From: Elusimicrobiota bacterium
Lineage (GTDB): Bacteria; Elusimicrobiota; Elusimicrobia; UBA1565; UBA9628
Assembly (NCBI GenBank): GCA_016194625.1
Contig: JACQBB010000054.1
Coordinates: 1-11,393, forward strand
DNA: 11,393 nucleotides
Reading direction: 5' to 3'
Under the pieces are notes generated by a model. That model saw only the letters and a list, made by a program, of their open reading frames with translations. It was not told the origin of the DNA and ran no database searches. Every line of letters begins with the position of its first letter. Position 1 is the first letter of the stretch. Below are positions 1-4,769 of the stretch, piece by piece. The translations under genes and the position numbers were made by a program.

Positions 1-921
1 GAGGGAGGGCGAGAGGGCCGCGAGCAGGACGGTCGCCGCGCGGAAGCGCGCGTGCGCGCCGGCCGGCAGGCCGGCGAGGCCCTCGCTCCAGGCGGCGACG
101 GCGCCGCGCGGGTCGGCGCGCAGGGCCGCGAGCAGGACGCGGCGGCGGAACAGCTCCAGGCGCTCGGCGTCCAGGGCCGCGGCGGACAGGCGCAGGCCGC
201 GCTCGGCCAGCCAGCGGTCCAGCGCCCGCCGGTAGATCGCGCGGTGCTTCAGGTCCCCCTCGATCTTGCGCGCGTCGTGGTAGTTGTCGGCGTACCAGTT
301 GGCGCCGTGGATGCGGCGCAGGGCCAGCGCTTCCGGGATATTGGCGACCTCCCAGTCGAGCAGAGTGCGCGCGACCATCCAGTCGTCCAGGTAGAAGAAC
401 ATCTCGGTCGGCAGCGGCAGCGCCTGCGCCAGCGCCGCGCGGCGGAAGCCCAGTCCGGAGACCGCCGTCAGCTCGGTCCGCCCCGCGATCAGGTCTTCGA
501 GCGCGTAGCGCGCGGGCCACTTCGGGAAGCGGCGCGGGAAGGGCCGGAGACGCGCGTCGGCATCCTGCAGGAAGTGCTGGACCGCGCCGACCTTCGGGTC
601 GTCGAACAGGGGCAGGACCTTCGCGAGCTTGCCCGGGAGCCAGACGTCGTCGCTGTCGAGCAGGAACACGAACGCGCCCTTCGACTCGGCGAAGCCGCGG
701 TTGACCGCCGAGGTCTGCCCGGAGCGCGGCTGGAACACGCCGCGCACGCGCCCGCCGTAGGACGCGACGACCTCGCGGCTGTCGTCGGTGGAGCCGTCGT
801 CCACGACCACGACCTCCAGCTCGGGCTCGGGCAGGCCCTGCGCGAGGACCGAGTCGATCGCCTCGCCCAGGAAGCGCCCGTAGTTGTGGTTGTTGATCAG
901 GACCGAGACGCGCGGCGCCAT
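1..921 (-). CDS. Family 2 glycosyltransferase, C-terminal end cut by window edge
   Basis: This gene has a GT-A fold and probably transfers a sugar from a nucleotide sugar to a lipid-linked glycan at the cytoplasmic face of the membrane. The 307 visible codons are open to the left edge with no stop. The start (MAPRVSVLINNHNYGRFL) gives the first beta strand. The nucleotide-binding DDGSTDDS lies at residues 41-48, the metal-binding DSDD at 89-92, and a candidate catalytic-base motif YLDDWM at 177-182. After about residue 215 the chain is Arg/Ala/Leu-rich and looks helical. The start ATG lies one base after the TAG stop of the PLP-enzyme gene and is preceded by GGAG at an 8-base spacing, so the two genes look cotranscribed. 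The donor and acceptor cannot be told. The family call is firm. Confidence 0.9.
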   Translation of the reverse strand, partial: MAPRVSVLINNHNYGRFLGEAIDSVLAQGLPEPELEVVVVDDGSTDDSREVVASYGGRVRGVFQPRSGQTSAVNRGFAESKGAFVFLLDSDDVWLPGKLAKVLPLFDDPKVGAVQHFLQDADARLRPFPRRFPKWPARYALEDLIAGRTELTAVSGLGFRRAALAQALPLPTEMFFYLDDWMVARTLLDWEVANIPEALALRRIHGANWYADNYHDARKIEGDLKHRAIYRRALDRWLAERGLRLSAAALDAERLELFRRRVLLAALRADPRGAVAAWSEGLAGLPAGAHARFRAATVLLAALSPSL

Positions 922-922
922 G

Positions 923-2140
923 CTAATGGCTCCGGAAGTACTCTCGGAAGCAGGCGACGACGTAGTCGGCGTCGGCCGCGGTCATGTACTGGTGGCAGCC
1001 GATGTAGAAGCCCGAGCGGTCCAGCGTCCGCGCGACCGGATACTTGGGGAGCAGGTCGCCGAACAGGCGCTTGTACACCGGCTGGTCGAGCAACGGGAGC
1101 ATGTCGCGCGTCTCCACGCCGCGGTCCTCCAGGAAGTTCACCAGCCTCGTCTTGTCCTCGCCGCGCAGGACTAGGCCGTACAGCATGTAGGTGTGCTCGC
1201 GGTCAGGCGGGCAGGTCGGCAGCTGGAGGCGGTGCGAGAACTCCTTGAGTCCCTTGGTCAGGCGGGCGGCCATCGCCAGGCGCCCCTTCACGATGGAATC
1301 CTTCTCTTCGAGCTGAGCCAGGCCGAGCGCAGCCTCGAACTCGGTCGCGCGGAACGAGTGGCCGACGGAGATGAACTGGAAGCGCTTGGCGACGATCTCG
1401 TGGAGCTTGTCGCCGACGGCGTCCTTGTCGTCGTCGATGGAGAGGTAGATCGAGTCGCGTCCGTGGTTCATCAGGCTGCGCAGGCGGATGTAAAGGTCGG
1501 CGTCGCTCGTCGTGGCCAGGCCGCCGACGCCGGTGACGATGTAGTGCGCGACGTAGGTCGAGAAGCAGCCGATGTCGCCGAGCGAGCCGACCTTGCGGCC
1601 CTTATAGCGCGCGAACATCGTCTCGGCGGAATCCTCGATCACCTTGAGGCCGTGCGCGCGGGCCAGCGCGTTGATCGGGTCCATGTCCGCCGGGAGTCCC
1701 AGCAGATGGACCGGCATCACCGCGCGCGTGCGCTTCGTGATCTTGGCCTCCATCTTGACGGGGTCGAGCGTGTAGGTGAGCGGGTCCACGTCCACGAACA
1801 CCGGGGTCAGCCGGTTGTGCAGGACCACGTTGGAGGTCGCGATGAAGGTGACCGACGGGACCAGCACCTCGTCGCCGTCGGCCCAGCCGTGCTTCTCCTT
1901 GAGAGCCTGGACGGCGATGTGCAGCGCGCTGGTGCCCGAGTTGCAGAAGATCGCGTGGCGGCTGTCGTGCTCGGCGGCGAAGGCGGACTCGAAGCGGCGG
2001 TGGAAAGGGCCGTACGAGAGGCGGTTCGAGCGCAGGACCTCGCCGACGTAGCGGCGCGCGCGCGGGCTGACGGCGAAGCCGCCGACCCCGATCTCGCGGG
2101 GCGCGGCTTTCGCGGCCTTCTTCGCGGTCTTTCGCGTCAT
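923..2140 (-). CDS. DegT/DnrJ/EryC1/StrS-family PLP enzyme with His at the catalytic Lys position
   Basis: This is a 405-residue fold-type I PLP protein of the sugar aminotransferase/dehydratase family, expected to act on a cytosolic nucleotide keto-sugar. Visible family features are the PLP-phosphate region CNSGTSALHIA (66-76), VPSVTFIATSNVV (94-106), and EDSAETMFA (169-177), whose Asp170 should pair with the PLP ring nitrogen. The segment that normally carries the Schiff-base Lys reads CFSTYVAHYIVTGVGG (192-207). His199 sits where Lys is expected, as in the 3-dehydratases ColD and RfbH/E1 (SFYPAHHITMGEGG from memory). I see no iron-sulfur cysteine cluster like that of E1. An earlier in-frame ATG exists at 2179, and another at 2149. 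I chose 2140 because a TAGAAT box at 2148-2153 places the transcript start at about 2140, so the earlier codons would not be transcribed. The N-terminus is Lys/Ala-rich. The family is certain. The reaction, dehydration or transamination, is not. Confidence 0.9.
   Translation of the reverse strand: MTRKTAKKAAKAAPREIGVGGFAVSPRARRYVGEVLRSNRLSYGPFHRRFESAFAAEHDSRHAIFCNSGTSALHIAVQALKEKHGWADGDEVLVPSVTFIATSNVVLHNRLTPVFVDVDPLTYTLDPVKMEAKITKRTRAVMPVHLLGLPADMDPINALARAHGLKVIEDSAETMFARYKGRKVGSLGDIGCFSTYVAHYIVTGVGGLATTSDADLYIRLRSLMNHGRDSIYLSIDDDKDAVGDKLHEIVAKRFQFISVGHSFRATEFEAALGLAQLEEKDSIVKGRLAMAARLTKGLKEFSHRLQLPTCPPDREHTYMLYGLVLRGEDKTRLVNFLEDRGVETRDMLPLLDQPVYKRLFGDLLPKYPVARTLDRSGFYIGCHQYMTAADADYVVACFREYFRSH
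930..933 (-). promoter_or_regulatory. Ribosome binding site of the GT2 gene
   Basis: GGAG on the minus strand lies 8 bases before the ATG at 921, inside the last codons of the upstream PLP-enzyme gene. It supports the chosen start. It also contrasts with the first genes of transcription units in this window, which have no Shine-Dalgarno sequence. Confidence 0.55.
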
Positions 2141-2147
2141 CGGCGGC

Positions 2148-2153
2148 ATTCTA
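2148..2153 (-). promoter_or_regulatory. -10 box of the PLP-enzyme / GT2 operon
   Basis: TAGAAT on the minus strand is followed by 7 bases and then the ATG at 2140. There is no Shine-Dalgarno sequence and I found no convincing -35. The spacing predicts a transcript beginning at or within a base of the start codon. Confidence 0.55.
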
Positions 2154-2159
2154 CTGAAA

Positions 2160-2189
2160 TTGGACGCCCCGGGACGCATCCGCTACAAT
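2160..2189 (+). promoter_or_regulatory. Promoter of the GT4 gene, leaderless spacing
   Basis: The -10 box TACAAT is at 2184-2189, with a weak -35 candidate TTGGAC at 2160-2165 (18-base spacer). Exactly six bases separate the -10 box from the ATG at 2196, so the expected +1 is the A of the start codon. The -35 candidate lies 6 bases from the -10 box of the divergent operon, so the two promoters probably compete for RNA polymerase. Confidence 0.55.
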
Positions 2190-2195
2190 CCTGGG

Positions 2196-3317
2196 ATGAG
2201 GATCGCCCTCGAAGTCTCCGGATTATTGGACGCGGCGAGCGGGCTCGGATTCTACATCGAGAGACTGAGCGCGGCCCTCGTCGCCGCCGCGCCGGAGCAC
2301 GAGTTCGTGTTCACCTCGGCGTCGTGGTCGGGCGCCGACCGTCTGACGGCGGCGCCGCTTCCGCGGGCGCGCAACGCGTCCCTCCTGCACCTACGGGCGC
2401 CGCAGCGGCTCCTCCTCCCCGCCGAAGAGTTCGCGGGTTCACGCTGGCGCGAGCGCCGCCTGCTCGCGGCGGGCATCGAGCTCTTCCATGGCATGGGCAA
2501 CGCTCTGCCTCCCCTCGCGACCCTGCCGGGCGTGGTGACGATGCATCACATCGGCGGCTCGGTGCCTCCGTCGCTCTGGAACGGATTCTTCTTCGGGACG
2601 CTACCCCGCCGCTCGGCCCTGCGCGCGGACCGCGTCATCGCGGTGTCCGGCCCCACACGCGACGCTCTGATCGCCGATTGGGGGGTCGACCCGGGGAAAG
2701 TCGTCGTCGTCCACGAGGGCGGGCCCGGCCCGGAGTTCCGCCCCGCACCCGCGCGCCCGGCGGAGACGCCGTACGTCCTGCACGTCGGCGCGCTCGTCGC
2801 GCGCAAGAACGTCGCCAATCTACTGCGGGCGTTCGGAAAGGTCGTCGAGCGCGACCCGTCCCGCCCCCTGCGCCTCGTGCTCGCCGGCCGCGATGGGGAC
2901 GCGACCTCCGAAGCGACGCGCCTGGCCTCCGCCCCGCCGCTGGCCGGCCGCGTGGAGTTCCTGGGGCCGGTGACGCGGGAACGGCTGATCGGCCTCTATC
3001 AAGGAGCGGTGCTCGTCGCCGTGCCGTCCCTGCTGGAAGGCTTCGGCTTCCCGCTCCTGGAGGCGATGGCCTGCGGCGCGCCCGTCGTCGCAGCCGACGC
3101 CGCGTCCCTGCCCGAGCTGGCCGGCGACGCGGCCGTGCTCTGCGACGCGACGCGACCGGAACCTCTCGCGGACGCGCTCGCGCGCGTCCTCGACGATCGA
3201 GGATTGGCCGACGCGCTTCGCGCGAAAGGCCCCGCTCGCGCCGCCCGCTTCACGTGGGACTCCGCGGCGCGCGCGACGCTGACCGTGATCAACGAAGCCC
3301 GCGCGGCGAAAAGGTAG
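2196..3317 (+). CDS. Family 4 glycosyltransferase (GT-B fold)
   Basis: This 373-residue retaining glycosyltransferase resembles the mannosyl/rhamnosyltransferases of O-antigen and exopolysaccharide loci. The N-terminal acceptor domain starts MRIALEVSGLLDAASGLGFY, with a Gly-rich loop after the first strand. The donor domain begins near residue 190 with YVLHVGALVARKNVANLL (193-210), where Arg203/Lys204 occupy the phosphate-contacting position. It carries the EX7E motif EGFGFPLLE (Glu281 and Glu289), followed by MACGAPVVAADAASLPE. Length is normal and the fold is complete. An in-frame ATG at 2160 was rejected because it lies upstream of the predicted transcription start. MarC follows after 9 bases, and the TAG stop is part of the MarC -10 box. 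The substrate is unknown. Confidence 0.92.
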   Translation: MRIALEVSGLLDAASGLGFYIERLSAALVAAAPEHEFVFTSASWSGADRLTAAPLPRARNASLLHLRAPQRLLLPAEEFAGSRWRERRLLAAGIELFHGMGNALPPLATLPGVVTMHHIGGSVPPSLWNGFFFGTLPRRSALRADRVIAVSGPTRDALIADWGVDPGKVVVVHEGGPGPEFRPAPARPAETPYVLHVGALVARKNVANLLRAFGKVVERDPSRPLRLVLAGRDGDATSEATRLASAPPLAGRVEFLGPVTRERLIGLYQGAVLVAVPSLLEGFGFPLLEAMACGAPVVAADAASLPELAGDAAVLCDATRPEPLADALARVLDDRGLADALRAKGPARAARFTWDSAARATLTVINEARAAKR

Positions 3318-3320
3318 AAT
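3315..3320 (+). promoter_or_regulatory. -10 box of marC, overlapping the GT4 stop codon
   Basis: TAGAAT is followed by six bases and then the GTG start at 3327, the same spacing as at 2196 and 4770. The first three bases are the TAG stop codon of the GT4 gene. No good -35 is visible at the usual distance, so this may be a weak internal promoter in addition to read-through. Confidence 0.45.
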
Positions 3321-3326
3321 CGCTCC

Positions 3327-3938
3327 GTGCTCGAGTACGCGTTCCTGACGTTCGGCTCGCTGTTCGCGATCGTGGACCCGTTCGCGGCCATCCCGACCTT
3401 CCTCGCGATGACCGCCAACGATACGGCCGAGCAGCGCCGCCGCATGGCGCGCACCGCCTGCATCACCTGCGCGGGCGTGATGGGCGCGTTCGCCCTGCTC
3501 GGGCCCGCGATCTTCAAGATGTTCGGCATCACCTTGCCGGCTTTCCAGGTCGCCGGCGGCCTGGTCCTCCTGCTCTCGGCGCTGGACATGCTCCGCGCGC
3601 AGAAGTCTCCCCTCAAGGAGACGCCCGAGGAGGTCGCCGAGGGCATGAGCAAGGACGACATCGCGATCACGCCGCTGGCGGTACCGCTGCTGGCCGGCCC
3701 CGGCGCCATCACCACCTCGATCGTCCTGGCAGGGCGCGCGACGACCTTGCCGCACAAGGTCGTCTTCTTCACGCTGATCGCGCTGGTCGCCCTGCTCAGC
3801 TACTGGACGCTGACCGTCGCCGCCGAGAGCGCCAAGCGCCTCTCCTCCACGATCCTCAACATAATCACCCGCCTGATGGGCCTGCTGCTCGCGGCGATCG
3901 GCGTGCAGTTCATCCTCTCGGCCCTCAAGATCGGATGA
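3327..3938 (+). CDS. marC: MarC-family (UPF0056/NAAT) integral membrane protein
   Basis: This is a 203-residue protein, the usual length for MarC proteins, with about six hydrophobic segments. Family signatures are VDPFAAIPTFLAMT (16-29), ITPLAVPLLAGPGAIT (114-129) and RLMGLLLAAIGVQFI (182-196). The first two are the paired Pro/Gly-rich re-entrant-type motifs of the two internal halves. The family acts in the inner membrane. It was once linked to multiple antibiotic resistance, a link later withdrawn, and some members are described as neutral amino acid transporters, so its substrate here is unknown. The start is GTG: no ATG fits, and GTG lies six bases after a TAGAAT box. Its TGA stop overlaps the ATG of the broken methyltransferase (ATGA), indicating translational coupling. 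Its link to glycan synthesis is not obvious. Confidence 0.93.
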   Translation: MLEYAFLTFGSLFAIVDPFAAIPTFLAMTANDTAEQRRRMARTACITCAGVMGAFALLGPAIFKMFGITLPAFQVAGGLVLLLSALDMLRAQKSPLKETPEEVAEGMSKDDIAITPLAVPLLAGPGAITTSIVLAGRATTLPHKVVFFTLIALVALLSYWTLTVAAESAKRLSSTILNIITRLMGLLLAAIGVQFILSALKIG

Positions 3939-4727
3939 GCGCCGGACCCGCCTGCCCGCTGTGCGGCAGCGCGGCCGACAAGGCCTTCGCGCGCGAGCGT
4001 AAAGGCTACGCGCTATGGGACTGCCCCGACTGCGGCGTCGGCTTCTGCGACCCGTTCAAGAACCCCGGCGCCGGGTATTACGAGCACAACAAGGACATGT
4101 ATTCCGTGTCGGTCGAGGAGACCACCGACCCGATGTCCTTCGAGTACGATCGCCGGAAGCCTTCCTTCTTACGGCCGCAACGGCGCCGCCGGGACCTTCG
4201 ACGCGGTCACCATGTTCGAGATCGTCGAGCACCTCGACGACCTCCCCGCCTGGCTGGACTCCGCGAAGTCCCTGCTCAAGCCCGGCGGCCTGCTGATCGT
4301 CGGCACCCCGAACCGCGAACGGCGATTCGACCCGTTCCAGGGACCGGGACTGGAGGACGTGGACTTCCCTCCGCACCATCTGACGCGCTGGGACGCCTCC
4401 GCGCTCACCCGCGCGCTCGCGCGCGCCGGCTTCGAAGTGGTCGACTGCCGCCCGCTGCCCTATCCGTTGCCGCTCGTGCGCCTGATGGTGCGCAACACGC
4501 TGCGTTTCGGCTTGGCGACCAAGGCCCTGGGCGTCGAACAGGTGCGCCACGCGCCGGCCGAGAAGGAAGCCGCGAGCACCGGGATGGTCCGCGGATTGGT
4601 CGCCATGAAATCGGCGATCCTCGACGTGCTCACGAGCACCGCCTACTGGCCGTTCCGCGTCGCGTGCGCCGCGCTCGGCTGCCAAGGGCCGATACTGCTC
4701 GCCGCCGCGCGTAAACCCTCCCGCTAA
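3935..4727 (+). pseudogene. Zinc-ribbon class I SAM methyltransferase with internal deletion and frameshift
   Basis: The first frame (3935 to about 4168) gives MSAGPACPLCGS and WDCPDCGVGFCDPF, a zinc ribbon with Cys7/Cys10 and Cys30/Cys33, then a linker ending YDRRKPSF. The protein then resumes in another frame at about 4170 with FDAVTMFEIVEHLDD, LLKPGGLLIVGTPN and a helical tail ending at TAA 4725-4727. These are the post-motif II, EHL and C-terminal parts of a Methyltransf_23/11-type domain. The stretch that should hold the SAM-binding glycine motif (LDVGCGTG type), roughly 60-70 residues by family layout, is absent. The missing length is not a multiple of three, which explains the frame change. 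Without motif I it cannot bind SAM. The family normally methylates sugars or lipids in glycan loci. It is either a genuine decayed gene or a collapsed stretch in the assembly. The rest shows no further damage, so loss was recent or artificial. Confidence 0.82.
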
Positions 4728-4729
4728 CG

Positions 4730-4741
4730 CGGTCTTGACCG
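4730..4741 (+). repeat. Short inverted repeat over the kelch-caspase -35 box
   Basis: Five-base arms CGGTC and GACCG flank a TT centre, and the right half with the centre contains the -35 hexamer TTGACC (4735-4740). The two-base loop makes a hairpin terminator unlikely and no T-tract follows. It could be a small operator or chance. Confidence 0.3.
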
Positions 4742-4763
4742 ACTGCCGGGACGGGTCTATACT
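4735..4763 (+). promoter_or_regulatory. Strong sigma-70-type promoter of the kelch-caspase gene, leaderless
   Basis: The -35 box TTGACC (4735-4740), a 17-base spacer and the -10 box TATACT (4758-4763) are each one base from consensus. Six bases then separate the -10 box from the ATG at 4770, so the expected +1 is the start codon itself and there is no room for a Shine-Dalgarno site. This is the best promoter in the window. Confidence 0.75.
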
Positions 4764-4769
4764 GCGGGA

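Noticed and set aside
52..1248. A 398-codon plus-strand open frame
   Set aside because: Antisense to the GT2 and PLP-enzyme genes, both of which have full family motifs.
1193..4714. A 1173-codon open frame on the plus strand
   Set aside because: It runs antisense to the PLP enzyme and out of frame through the GT4 and MarC genes, with Arg/Ala-rich low-complexity product. Only its stretch from 3935 to about 4168 is real, as the zinc-ribbon part of the broken methyltransferase. GC-rich DNA gives such long shadow frames.
4212..4727. The C-terminal methyltransferase piece as an independent gene starting at ATG 4212
   Set aside because: The homology to the methyltransferase fold continues upstream of this ATG in the same frame (FDAVT), there is no ribosome site, and half of the SAM fold would be missing.
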